The notes beneath the pieces are model-generated. The model was not told the origin of the DNA and did no database searches. It saw only the letters and a program-made list of their open reading frames with translations. A program made the position numbers and the translations under genes. Below are positions 43,099 through 53,848 of a DNA stretch of 53,848 nucleotides, one piece after another; the first letter of the stretch is position 1; each line of letters starts with the position of its first letter. Source of the DNA: Rhodospirillales bacterium (GTDB lineage: Bacteria > Pseudomonadota > Alphaproteobacteria > Rhodospirillales > Casp-alpha2); the NCBI GenBank assembly GCA_023145215.1, contig JAGLED010000024.1, forward strand, positions 1 through 53,848, in the 5' to 3' direction.

Positions 43099-44469
43099 AT
43101 GAACCTCAGCCATCTGCTGCAAGAGCGCGCAAGCCAGGACCGTCCGCTTCGGGTCGGGGTCATCGGCGCCGGTAAGTTCGGGACCATGTTCCTTTCCCAG
43201 GTCCGCCGTACCCAGGGGATGCATCTCCTGGCGGTCGCCGATCTGGACGTGAAGCGCGCCCGAGCGTCGCTGGTCGAGACCGGTTGGACCGATGAGCAGA
43301 TTGGCGCGACGTCCGCCGCCAAAGCGCTGGCGCAAGGCAGCACCTGGGTGACCGACGACAGCGACGCTTTGATCAATGCGGGCGGACTGGATGTCGTCGT
43401 CGAGGCGACGGGCGTCCCCGACGCTGGGATCAGGCACGCGCTGGCGGCGTTCGAGCGTGGCCGACACGTGGTCATGGTGAATGTCGAGGCCGACGTGCTG
43501 GCGGGGCCGCTTTTGAAGCGAAAGGCCGACGCCGCCGACGTCGTTTATTCGCTGGCGTACGGCGACCAGCCGTCACTGATCGCCGAGCAGGTCGACTGGG
43601 CGCGCTCTATCGGGCTCGATGTGGTCTGCGCCGGGAAGGGCACGCTTTATATGCCGGAGTTTCATGCCTCGACGCCGGACACGGTCTGGGATTACTACGG
43701 CCTGACGGCCGAGCGCGCTGAGAGAAGCGGTATGAATGCCAAGATGTTCAACTCGTTTCTGGACGGCACAAAGTCGGCGATTGAAATGGCCGCCGTCGCC
43801 AATGCCTGTGAATTGGAAGCGCCGGCTGGCGGCCTGACGTTCCCGCCGTGCGCGACCGGGCAACTGGCGTCGAAGCTGATCCCGTCGTCGGATGGCGGTG
43901 TGCTCGACAAAAAGGGAACGGTCGAAGTCGTTTCCAGCCGCACCCGGGAAGGCATCGATATCCCCGACGATCTGCGGTGGGGCGTCTACGTCACATTCGA
44001 GGCGCCGACGGATTATGTCGAGCGTTGCTTCTCGGACTACGGTCTGATCACCGACGAAAGCGGCAAGTATTCCGCGCTTTGGCGTCCGTATCATCTGATC
44101 GGTCTCGAACTCGGTGTCAGTGTCGCCTGGGCCGGTCTGATGAATATGCCGACCGGTGCGCCGCGCGATTGGAAGGGCGATGTCGTCGCCGTTGCCAAAC
44201 GCGATCTGGAAGCCGGGGAAACACTCGATGGTGAGGGTGGGTTCACCGTCTGGGGCCGCCTGATGACGGCTGCGGACTCTCGTGAAGCCGACGCGGTCCC
44301 GATCGGTCTCGCGCACGGGATCACGCTCAAGCATCCGCTCCCGAAGGATGCGGTCATCTGTTGGTCGGACGTCGATGAGCCGCAGGACAGCGTTGCCTAT
44401 CGAACCCGCCGCGAAATGGAAAAAGTGTTCGCAAACGTCGTCCCCGCCCCGGCGCGTGGCGCCGCCTGA
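43099..44469 (+). CDS. Homoserine dehydrogenase-like oxidoreductase with SAF domain
   Basis: 456 residues from the ATG at 43099, with AAAGGAG eight bases before. N-terminal Rossmann domain (VGVIGAGKFGTMFLSQVRR, VADLDVKRAR, VEATGVPDAGIRHAL), a middle part with CAGKGTLYMPEFH and a C-terminal SAF-type domain (AKRDLEAGETLDGEGGF and the ending LKHPLPKDAVICWSDV). This is the group often annotated as predicted homoserine dehydrogenase. The real substrate is unknown; a sugar-acid or polyol derivative is possible. Confidence 0.82.
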   Translation: MNLSHLLQERASQDRPLRVGVIGAGKFGTMFLSQVRRTQGMHLLAVADLDVKRARASLVETGWTDEQIGATSAAKALAQGSTWVTDDSDALINAGGLDVVVEATGVPDAGIRHALAAFERGRHVVMVNVEADVLAGPLLKRKADAADVVYSLAYGDQPSLIAEQVDWARSIGLDVVCAGKGTLYMPEFHASTPDTVWDYYGLTAERAERSGMNAKMFNSFLDGTKSAIEMAAVANACELEAPAGGLTFPPCATGQLASKLIPSSDGGVLDKKGTVEVVSSRTREGIDIPDDLRWGVYVTFEAPTDYVERCFSDYGLITDESGKYSALWRPYHLIGLELGVSVAWAGLMNMPTGAPRDWKGDVVAVAKRDLEAGETLDGEGGFTVWGRLMTAADSREADAVPIGLAHGITLKHPLPKDAVICWSDVDEPQDSVAYRTRREMEKVFANVVPAPARGAA

Positions 44470-44494
44470 GAACGGCCAAGGGGGGACGCCGTAG

Positions 44495-45646
44495 ATGCCG
44501 TCACCGCAAGCCGCTTACGACGACCTCGTCGCATCGGGGAAGATCAACGCCGACCCGGCGCAAGCCCACGCGATGGAACTGCTGAGCGAACTGGGCGACG
44601 AGCTTGCCGCGTACAACGCGCAGATGGGCAAGCAAGGTTGGGCGGCCCGTCTCGGGATCGGTGGCGGTAAGAAGCAACAAGCGCCCAAGGGGCTCTATCT
44701 CTGGGGGGGCGTCGGGCGCGGCAAGTCGATGATCATGGATCTGTTCTTCGATCACGTCCCGGTCGAGAACAAGCAGCGGGTCCACTTTCACGCCTTCATG
44801 CAGGAGGTTCACCGCCGTATCCACGCCTTCCGCGACGCCCAAAAGGCGGGCAAGGTGCCGGACAGCAAGGATCCCGTGCCTGCGTTGGCGCGCGTCATCC
44901 ACGAACGCGCGTGGCTATTGTGTTTCGACGAATTCCACGTCACCGACATTGCCGACGCCATGATCCTCGGGCGGCTGTTCCAGGCGTTCTTCGACCTGGG
45001 CATGGTCGTCGTCACCACGTCGAACCGTCATCCGAAGGATCTTTACAAGGACGGCCTGCAGCGCGACCGGTTCCTGCCGTTCATCGACCTGATCCAGGAG
45101 AAGATGAATGTCTACGAAGTGAGCGCTGTCCGGGACTACCGTCTTGAACGGCTGCAGGGCATGGAAGCGTACGTCGTGCCGAACGACGAAATAGCGTCCG
45201 AAAAACTTGAGCAGGATTTCGAGAGCCTGACCGTCGGGGCCCAGCCCCGGCCGATGGGGCTTGAGGTCAACGGCCGGGTCGTCGAAATTCCGCGTGCCGC
45301 CGAAGGTGTCGCCATCATGGATTTCAATGACATGTGCGCCAAACCGCTCGGCCCCGGCGATTACCTGGCGGTGGCCAGGCGCTTTCACACCGTGATTCTG
45401 AAAGACATCCCGAAACTGGGTCCGCACAACCGCGACGTGGCCAAGCGCTTCGTGACGCTTGTCGACGCGCTTTACGAGGCCAAGACCAATCTGATCTGCT
45501 CCGCCACCGTCCCGCCGAACGAGCTTTACACCGAGGGAGATGGCGCGTTCGAGTTCGAGCGCACGGTGTCCCGGCTCATGGAGATGCAGTCCGCCGACTA
45601 CATCTCCCTGCCGCATCAGGACGAAGGGGCTCGGGGCGCCGGCTGA
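44495..45646 (+). CDS. zapE: Cell division protein ZapE (AFG1-like ATPase)
   Basis: P-loop ATPase associated with the Z-ring and, in mitochondria, respiratory protein quality control. 383 residues. Walker A GGVGRGKSMIMDLFFD, Walker B LLCFDEFHVTDIADAMILGR, and the sensor region VVVTTSNRHPKDLYKDGLQR are typical. It follows the SAF gene by 25 bases and precedes mdh, an arrangement frequent in alphaproteobacteria. Confidence 0.94.
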   Translation: MPSPQAAYDDLVASGKINADPAQAHAMELLSELGDELAAYNAQMGKQGWAARLGIGGGKKQQAPKGLYLWGGVGRGKSMIMDLFFDHVPVENKQRVHFHAFMQEVHRRIHAFRDAQKAGKVPDSKDPVPALARVIHERAWLLCFDEFHVTDIADAMILGRLFQAFFDLGMVVVTTSNRHPKDLYKDGLQRDRFLPFIDLIQEKMNVYEVSAVRDYRLERLQGMEAYVVPNDEIASEKLEQDFESLTVGAQPRPMGLEVNGRVVEIPRAAEGVAIMDFNDMCAKPLGPGDYLAVARRFHTVILKDIPKLGPHNRDVAKRFVTLVDALYEAKTNLICSATVPPNELYTEGDGAFEFERTVSRLMEMQSADYISLPHQDEGARGAG

Positions 45647-45800
45647 TTGCCGGGGCTGGATTCCGCTCAAATTCATGGACCGCCGGCGGTGGTTGTCATG
45701 CCGCTGTCTTCTTCCTCTGCGATAATCGCGGGTGATTGGTTTATCGCATTATGGACCGTTAGGTCCGAAATGCCGGTGAATCCTTGCCCCCGTTAGCTAA

Positions 45801-46889
<1,089 letters not shown>

Positions 46890-46950
46890 TTGGACCGATG
46901 GGGCAACGCCGTTCCCGCTGGTCCGGGAGCGGCCCAACCGGGGATAGGCT

Positions 46951-48146
<1,196 letters not shown>

Positions 48147-48147
<1 letters not shown>

Positions 48148-49022
48148 TGTCCGTACTCGTTAACAAAGACACCAAGGTCATCTGCCAGGGCTTTACCGGC
48201 GCGCAGGGGACGTTCCACTCCGAACAGGCGATCGCTTACGGCACCAAGATGGTCGGCGGGGTGACCCCCGGTAAGGGCGGCACCAAGCACCTCGACCTGC
48301 CGGTGTTCGATACCGTCGCCGACGCCGTCGACAAGACCGGCGCCAATGTTTCCGTGATCTATGTGCCGCCACCGTTCGCGGCGGATGCGATCCTCGAAGC
48401 GATCGACGCCGGCGTCGATTTGGCGGTCTGCATCACCGAAGGGATTCCGGTTCTCGACATGGTGCGCGTCAAGCGTGCTCTGCAAAGTTCGTCGACGCGC
48501 CTGATCGGGCCGAACTGCCCGGGCGTCATCACGCCGGACGAATGCAAGATCGGCATCATGCCGGGCCACATCCACAAAAAGGGGACGGTCGGCATCGTGT
48601 CGCGTTCCGGTACGCTGACTTACGAAGCCGTGGCGCAGACAACCGCGGTCGGTCTGGGTCAGACGACCTGCATCGGGATCGGCGGCGATCCGGTTAACGG
48701 CACCAACTTCGTCGACTGCCTTGAGATGTTCCTGGCGGATGACGAAACCGAAAGTATCGTCATGATCGGCGAGATCGGCGGCTCCGCCGAGGAAGACGGC
48801 GCGCAGCTTCTGAAAGACAGCAAGATCAAGAAACCGGTCGTCGGCTTCATTGCCGGCCTGACCGCGCCGCCGGGCCGACGCATGGGCCACGCGGGGGCGA
48901 TCATTTCCGGCGGCAAGGGTGGCGCCGGCGACAAGATCGAGGCCATGAAGTCGGCCGGCATCCACGTCACGGACAGTCCCGCCGGCATCGGCGAAACGAT
49001 GCTCAAGGCGCTTGGGAAATGA
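48147..49022 (+). CDS. sucD: Succinyl-CoA synthetase alpha subunit
   Basis: CoA-binding, phosphohistidine-carrying subunit. 291 residues from the ATG at 48147 with AAGGAGG eight bases upstream. Motifs: [51 protein letters not shown] and the active-site histidine in [18 protein letters not shown]. Overlaps the end of sucC. Confidence 0.97.
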
Positions 49023-49029
49023 CGTCCGC

Positions 49030-49437
49030 ATGCCGCTAAGCCCCGTCGATATCGAGTCGGCGTTCGCGTCGCTTTCGGTTCTTGAGAACCGGACCCCGAC
49101 CTCTTCGGGGCTGGAGTACGATGCGGCGTTCGCCAGATTGGCGGAGACGGAGAACGGTGCCCTGTTCGCCGCTAAGTTCCGCGGCAACAGCGAATGGGAA
49201 CGTCATCGGAACGGTGACGAGCTTGTCCAGATCGTCGACGGGCATGCCACGGTCACCGTTCTCGTCGACGGCCAGGAAAACAAACTCGAAATGAGCGCAG
49301 GGACGTTCGTCGTGGTGCCGCGTGGCGCGTGGCACCGCTTCGAAGCGCCGGACGGCGTTCAGGTGATGACGATGACACCGCAACCGACGGACCACTGGCG
49401 GGAAGATGGCCTGCCGCCGCAGGTTGTCGAAGAATGA
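49030..49437 (+). CDS. Cupin-domain protein inside the suc operon
   Basis: 135 residues from the ATG at 49030, GGGAAA ten bases before; it begins eight bases after sucD. Single cupin barrel: first motif region HRNGDELVQIVDGHATVTVLV, second FVVVPRGAWHRFEAP, with histidines that could bind a metal. No enzymatic class is evident. Its place between sucD and sucA, 30 bases from sucA, suggests co-expression with the TCA enzymes, but its role is unknown. Confidence 0.82.
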   Translation: MPLSPVDIESAFASLSVLENRTPTSSGLEYDAAFARLAETENGALFAAKFRGNSEWERHRNGDELVQIVDGHATVTVLVDGQENKLEMSAGTFVVVPRGAWHRFEAPDGVQVMTMTPQPTDHWREDGLPPQVVEE

Positions 49438-49467
49438 AAAAGGGAGGCGCCCTCGGGCGTTAGTCAC

Positions 49468-52400
49468 ATGGACGGTATGGACCCGACACAGTTTCTGTAT
49501 TCCGGCAACCAGGTTTACGTCGCCGAGCTTTACGAACGTTTTCTGGACGATCCGCACTCGGTCGACCACCGCTGGCAGGAGTTCTTCGCCTCGCTCGAGG
49601 ACGATGCCCGCGATCTGATGACCGAACGCCGTGGCGCGTCGTGGGCACCGTCGGATGCCGGCGTGCTGAACCAGGGCACCCTCGAAACCTTGTCCGAGCA
49701 AATGACCGCCGGTCAGCAACTCGCCGCCGACCGGGCTCAGATGGCGGCCCCGGTGGCGAGCGGACGCCAGGTGCGCGAAGCGACCATGGACAGTATTCGG
49801 GCACTTATGCTGATCCGCGCCTATCGGGTCCGGGGTCACCTGCGTGCCAATCTCGATCCGCTCGGTCTTCAGGAACGCGAAGAGAACCCGGAACTCGATC
49901 CCATGTCGTACGGGTTCCAGGAGAAGGATCTCGACCGGCCGATCTTCATCAACTACGTGCTCGGCCTTGAGCAGGCGACGCTCCGCGAGATCATGCGGGT
50001 GCTGGAACAGACCTATTGCGGGTCCATCGGCGTCGAGTTCATGCACATTCAGGACCCGGACGAAAAGTCGTGGATCCAGGAGCGGATCGAGCGCATCCGC
50101 AATCAGCCGGAATTCACGGTCATGGGCAAGAAGGCGATCCTCAACCGCCTGATCGAGACCGAGGGTTTCGAAAAGTTCCTCGACAAGAAATTCACCGGCA
50201 CCAAGCGCTTCGGTCTCGACGGCGGCGAGAGCCTTGTGCCCGCCATGGAACAGATCTTCAAGCGCGGCTCGCAGCTTGGGATCGAGGAAATCGTTCTCGG
50301 CATGGCGCACCGCGGTCGCCTCAACGTGCTCGCCAATGTCATGGGCAAGCCGTTCCAGGCGATCTTTCACGAGTTCCAGGGGGGGTCGTCCAGCCCCGAC
50401 GACGTCGGCGGTTCGGGCGACGTGAAATACCACCTGGGGTCTTCGTCGGACCGCGTGTTTGACGGCCGCTCGGTGCATCTGTCGCTGACCGCCAATCCGT
50501 CGCACCTGGAGTGCGTCAACACGGTCTGCCTGGGCAAGGTGCGCGCCAAGCAGCGCCAGCGCAACGACAGCGAGCGCGAGAAGGTGATGGCGCTCCTGTT
50601 GCACGGCGATGCGGCGTTCGCGGGTCAGGGGCTGGTCCCGGAGGCGTTCGATCTTTCGAACCTACGCGGTTACAAAACCGGCGGCACGATTCACATCGTC
50701 ATCAACAACCAGATCGGCTTCACGACTAACCCGAAGCATTCGCGCTCGTCGCCGTATTGCTCGGACGTCGCCAAGGTCGTTGCGGCACCGATCTTCCATG
50801 TCAACGCCGACGACGTCGAAGCGGTCGTGCACGTGGCGCGGATCGCCACCGAGTACCGCCAGAAGTTCAAGAAGGACGCGGTCATCGACATGATCTGTTA
50901 TCGCCGTCACGGCCATAACGAGGGTGATGAACCGATGTTCACCCAGCCGTTGATGTACAAGAAAATCGGCTCGCATCCGACGACCCGCGAGATCTACTCG
51001 CAGAAGCTGGTTCGCGAAAACGTCATGTCGCAGAACGAAGTCGACCAGGAGATGTCGGATTTCCTGAGCCATCTGGACGAAGACTTCGAGGCAGCCTCGA
51101 ATTACAAGGCCAACAAGGCGGACTGGCTGGACGGCGCATGGGCCGGGATGTCGGTGGCGAGCGGCGAAGACCGCCGGGGCGTCACGGGCGTGCCGTTGGA
51201 GCGTCTGAAGGAAGTCGGCGACGGTCTGACCCGCATTCCCGATAACTTCCACCTCAATTCGAAGATCGCGCGTCAGCTCGAAGCCAAGAAGAAGATGATC
51301 GATACCGGCGAAGGTATCGACTGGGCGACCGGCGAGGCGTTGGCGTTCGGCACCCTCTTGTTGGAGGGCCACCCGGTGCGTCTTTCGGGTCAGGACAGTG
51401 AGCGTGGCACGTTCTCGCAACGGCATTCGGTGCTCGTCGATCAGATGAACGAAGACCGGTTCACGCCGCTCAACAACCTGCGTTTCGGTCAGGCACCCTA
51501 TGAGGTGCTCAACAGTCCTCTGTCGGAAGCCGGCGTGCTGGGGTTTGAATACGGCTACTCGCTGGCCGAGCCCGGCATGCTGGTGCTGTGGGAAGCGCAG
51601 TTCGGCGACTTCGCCAACGGCGCGCAGGTCATCATCGACCAGTTCATTTCGTCGGGTGAAGCCAAGTGGTTGCGTATGTCGGGGCTGGTGATGCTGCTGC
51701 CGCACGGCTACGAAGGTCAAGGGCCGGAGCACTCGTCGGCACGTCTCGAGCGTTATCTCCAGCTCTGCGCCGAAGACAACATGCAAGTTTGTAACTGCAC
51801 GACGCCGGCCAACTATTTCCACGTCCTGCGCCGTCAGATCCACCGCGATTTCCGTAAACCGCTTGTGCTGATGACGCCGAAATCGCTGCTGCGACACAAG
51901 CGTGCGGTTTCGAAACTCGAAGAGATGGGCGAGGGGACGAGCTTCCACCGCGTCCTTTGGGACGAGGGCGAATTCGTTGCCGACGAGAAGATCCGCCAAG
52001 TCGTGCTGTGTTCCGGCAAGGTCTATTACGACCTTGCCGAAGAACGCGACAAGCGCGGCATCAAGGATGTCTACATCCTTCGTGTCGAACAGCTTTATCC
52101 GTATCCGGAGAAGGCGCTTGAAAAAGAACTTACCCGCTTCCCGAACGCCAAGGTCATATGGTGCCAGGAAGAGCCCCACAACATGGGCAGCTGGACGTAT
52201 ATCCGCGAGCCGCTCGAAGAGCACCTGGAGCGGATGGGACATGCCGAGCCGCAGGTCCGCTACGCCGGGCGCAAGGCTGCTGCGGCGCCGGCCACCGGTC
52301 TCGCCAGGAAGCATATGGCGGAGCAGGCGGCGTTGGTCGATTCCGCGCTGACCGTCGAGGGGGCATCCGCCAAACCGTCACCGGCGCGTAAGGTCAAGTC

Positions 52401-52581
52401 GACGGCGGCACCCGCGGTGAAGAAGGCCGAAGCCAAGAAATCGGCGGCTAAGAAGTCGGCGGCTAAAAAGTCGCCGGCCAAGAAGCCGGCTGCCAAAAAA
52501 GCGGCCCCCAAGAAATCCACGGCCAAAAAGCCGGCTGCGAAGAAGGCGGGCGGCAAAAAGGCGCCGGCCAAGAAAAGCTAG
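49468..52581 (+). CDS. sucA: 2-oxoglutarate dehydrogenase E1 with long Lys/Ala-rich tail
   Basis: Thiamin-diphosphate decarboxylase of the 2-oxoglutarate dehydrogenase complex. 1037 residues. Motifs: N-terminal [56 protein letters not shown] (ThDP), and [23 protein letters not shown] with catalytic histidines. The catalytic part ends near residue 950; from 969 to 1037 is a histone-H1-like tail of repeated AAKK, SAKK-like and PAKK units (from 52372). The extra tail explains the unusual length. Confidence 0.97.
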   Translation: MDGMDPTQFLYSGNQVYVAELYERFLDDPHSVDHRWQEFFASLEDDARDLMTERRGASWAPSDAGVLNQGTLETLSEQMTAGQQLAADRAQMAAPVASGRQVREATMDSIRALMLIRAYRVRGHLRANLDPLGLQEREENPELDPMSYGFQEKDLDRPIFINYVLGLEQATLREIMRVLEQTYCGSIGVEFMHIQDPDEKSWIQERIERIRNQPEFTVMGKKAILNRLIETEGFEKFLDKKFTGTKRFGLDGGESLVPAMEQIFKRGSQLGIEEIVLGMAHRGRLNVLANVMGKPFQAIFHEFQGGSSSPDDVGGSGDVKYHLGSSSDRVFDGRSVHLSLTANPSHLECVNTVCLGKVRAKQRQRNDSEREKVMALLLHGDAAFAGQGLVPEAFDLSNLRGYKTGGTIHIVINNQIGFTTNPKHSRSSPYCSDVAKVVAAPIFHVNADDVEAVVHVARIATEYRQKFKKDAVIDMICYRRHGHNEGDEPMFTQPLMYKKIGSHPTTREIYSQKLVRENVMSQNEVDQEMSDFLSHLDEDFEAASNYKANKADWLDGAWAGMSVASGEDRRGVTGVPLERLKEVGDGLTRIPDNFHLNSKIARQLEAKKKMIDTGEGIDWATGEALAFGTLLLEGHPVRLSGQDSERGTFSQRHSVLVDQMNEDRFTPLNNLRFGQAPYEVLNSPLSEAGVLGFEYGYSLAEPGMLVLWEAQFGDFANGAQVIIDQFISSGEAKWLRMSGLVMLLPHGYEGQGPEHSSARLERYLQLCAEDNMQVCNCTTPANYFHVLRRQIHRDFRKPLVLMTPKSLLRHKRAVSKLEEMGEGTSFHRVLWDEGEFVADEKIRQVVLCSGKVYYDLAEERDKRGIKDVYILRVEQLYPYPEKALEKELTRFPNAKVIWCQEEPHNMGSWTYIREPLEEHLERMGHAEPQVRYAGRKAAAAPATGLARKHMAEQAALVDSALTVEGASAKPSPARKVKSTAAPAVKKAEAKKSAAKKSAAKKSPAKKPAAKKAAPKKSTAKKPAAKKAGGKKAPAKKS

Positions 52582-52617
52582 GCGGACCACCAGGTTCAGG
52601 TATCAAGGAAAAGTCAA

Positions 52618-53848
52618 ATGACCGTTGAAATCAAAGTCCCGACGCTCGGCGAATCCGTGACCGAGGCCACCGTCGCAAAATGGTTCAAGCAACCGGGTGA
52701 CGCGGTGGCGCAGGATGAAGCCGTGTGCGAGTTGGAGACCGACAAGGTCACGATCGAGGTGAACGCACCCGCCGCGGGCGCGCTCAAGGAAATCGTTGCC
52801 GCTGAGGGGTCGGACGTCGGTGTCGGCGCCGTCCTGGCGACGCTCGACGAGGGCGCTGAGGGCGCTGCCGCCGCACCGGCCGAGGAGAAGAAAGAGGAAC
52901 CGGCAAAGGAAGAGGCTAAGGAAACGCCGAAGGAAGAAGCCAAGACCGCTTCACCGCCGCCGCCGCCGCCTCCGCCGCCGGCAGCCCCCCCGCCGCCGCC
53001 CGCAGCTGGGTCCGAAGCCTCGCGCCCGCCGCTCTCGCCTGCGGTCCGTAAACTGGTCGACGACAACGACCTCGATCCGAGTCAGATCAATGGCACGGGT
53101 CCGGATGGCCGTCTGACCAAGGGTGACGTGATGGACGCCATCAAGGACGGTTCGGCCAAGCGTCGCGCCGCCCCGGCCGGGGGTGGCGCCGCGCCCGCAT
53201 CGCAGGGCTTCACGCCATCCGCCGACCTGCCGCCGCGTCCGGAAGACCCGCGCGAGGAGCGGGTGCGCATGACGAAACTCCGCAAGGTCATCGCCGGTCG
53301 TCTCAAGCAGGCGCAAAACACGGCCGCCATGCTGACGACCTGGAACGAGGTCGACATGGGCGCCGCGATGGAGCTTCGCTCGACCTACAAGGACCAGTTC
53401 GAGAAGAAACACGGCATTCGCCTCGGTTTCATGTCGTTCTTTGTCCGCGCCGCGTGCATCGCGCTCAAGGAATGGCCGGCGATCAACGCTGAAATCTACG
53501 GCGAAGAGCTGATCTACAAGAACTACTACAACATCGGCGTCGCGGTGGGCACGCCGCAGGGGCTGGTAGTGCCGGTCCTGAAGGATGCGGATCAGATGCG
53601 CTTCGCCGAGATCGAAGGCACCATTTCCGATTTCGGCCGCCGCGCGCGCGACGGCAAGCTCGGCATGGACGAGATGATGGGCGGCACGTTCACCATTTCG
53701 AACGGTGGGGTGTTCGGCTCGCTCAATTCGATGCCGATCCTCAACGTGCCGCAGTCGGCGATCCTCGGGATGCACAAGATCCAGAAGCGTCCGATGGCGG
53801 TCGGCGACAAGGTCGAGATCCGGCCGATGATGTATCTGGCGCTGTCCT
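52618..53848 (+). CDS. sucB: Dihydrolipoyllysine succinyltransferase E2 (3' end cut by window)
   Basis: E2 core of the 2-oxoglutarate dehydrogenase complex. The frame is open from ATG 52618 to the edge, 410 residues. Lipoyl domain (1-78) with the lipoyl-lysine in ELETDKVTIEV; Glu/Lys-rich then proline-rich linker with nine prolines, AA, five prolines (52952-53002); peripheral subunit-binding domain RPPLSPAVRKLVDDNDLDPS; catalytic domain from about 210, with NYYNIGVAVGTPQGLVVPVL and FTISNGGVFGSLNS. The active-site HxxxD motif lies just beyond the edge. It starts 36 bases after sucA. Confidence 0.96.
   Translation, partial: MTVEIKVPTLGESVTEATVAKWFKQPGDAVAQDEAVCELETDKVTIEVNAPAAGALKEIVAAEGSDVGVGAVLATLDEGAEGAAAAPAEEKKEEPAKEEAKETPKEEAKTASPPPPPPPPPAAPPPPPAAGSEASRPPLSPAVRKLVDDNDLDPSQINGTGPDGRLTKGDVMDAIKDGSAKRRAAPAGGGAAPASQGFTPSADLPPRPEDPREERVRMTKLRKVIAGRLKQAQNTAAMLTTWNEVDMGAAMELRSTYKDQFEKKHGIRLGFMSFFVRAACIALKEWPAINAEIYGEELIYKNYYNIGVAVGTPQGLVVPVLKDADQMRFAEIEGTISDFGRRARDGKLGMDEMMGGTFTISNGGVFGSLNSMPILNVPQSAILGMHKIQKRPMAVGDKVEIRPMMYLALS

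Noticed and set aside
52372-52581. SucA tail as a frameshift artefact
   Set aside because: The tail is in frame, has ordered AAKK-type units with normal codon use, and a similar tail exists on Mdh.

Overview
The window is a dense, GC-rich chromosomal stretch with about 60 genes. It looks like an alphaproteobacterium, most likely Rhodospirillales-like. This rests on the ccmFGHI order, the ffh-rpsP-rimM-trmD-rplS block, an sdhCDAB / zapE / mdh-sucCD-sucAB TCA block, mesaconyl-CoA hydratase next to a CitE-type lyase (ethylmalonyl-CoA pathway), and two families of dispersed palindromes of a kind common in alphaproteobacteria. Most of it is core genome; I see no prophage, insertion sequence, CRISPR array, rRNA or tRNA.

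Layout. 1-3516: the end of a cytochrome c maturation operon (ccmF cut by the edge, ccmG, ccmH, ccmI). 3596-5442: a LysE-type exporter and pgk. 5467-7440 (minus): a membrane receptor related to chemoreceptors whose signalling tip is badly degraded. 7597-10333: NUDIX, small unknown protein, DUF2141, lipoprotein, DUF924. 10490-17581: a long chain of closely spaced or overlapping genes starting with ydbH-ynbE-ydbL (phospholipid transport to the outer membrane), then a 68-residue unknown protein, an amidase, an MlaF-like ATPase without the H-loop histidine, and a D-cysteine desulfhydrase-like enzyme. 17586-22619 (minus): NIPSNAP, EamA transporter, ftsY, mtaB, dapF and an iron-sulfur protein. 22766-27242: PAS protein, ffh, rpsP, rimM, trmD, rplS. 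27322-30640: leuC, leuD, leuB, with a paired palindromic repeat between leuD and leuB.

30761-36964: a tiny secreted peptide, lrgAB (minus), then asd behind a leader that looks like a transcription attenuator, a response regulator, pyridoxal kinase, a CitE-type lyase and mesaconyl-CoA hydratase. 36965-37659 has no convincing protein gene; it holds a highly structured stretch that ends in a T-tract on the minus strand (candidate ncRNA), two DnaA boxes and a likely sdh promoter. 37660-41016: sdhCDAB with a strong terminator. 41196-44469: DUF6494, PaiB-like protein, sterol-desaturase-family hydroxylase, and an SAF-domain dehydrogenase. 44495-53848: zapE, mdh, sucC, sucD, a cupin, sucA and the first two thirds of sucB.

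How the genes fit together: sdh, mdh, suc and sucAB make a nearly complete oxidative half of the TCA cycle, with C5-CoA assimilation next door. The most striking observation is the asd leader: a 15-codon open frame whose codons 5-13 read Met-Ile-Thr-Thr-Lys-Lys-Thr-Lys-Thr, all end products of the aspartate pathway in which Asd acts, followed at once by a hairpin and six T. Other notable items are histone-H1-like Lys/Ala tails on both Mdh and SucA, a repetitive acidic tail on ribosomal protein S16, the degenerate receptor tip, and the MlaF-like ATPase without its switch histidine.
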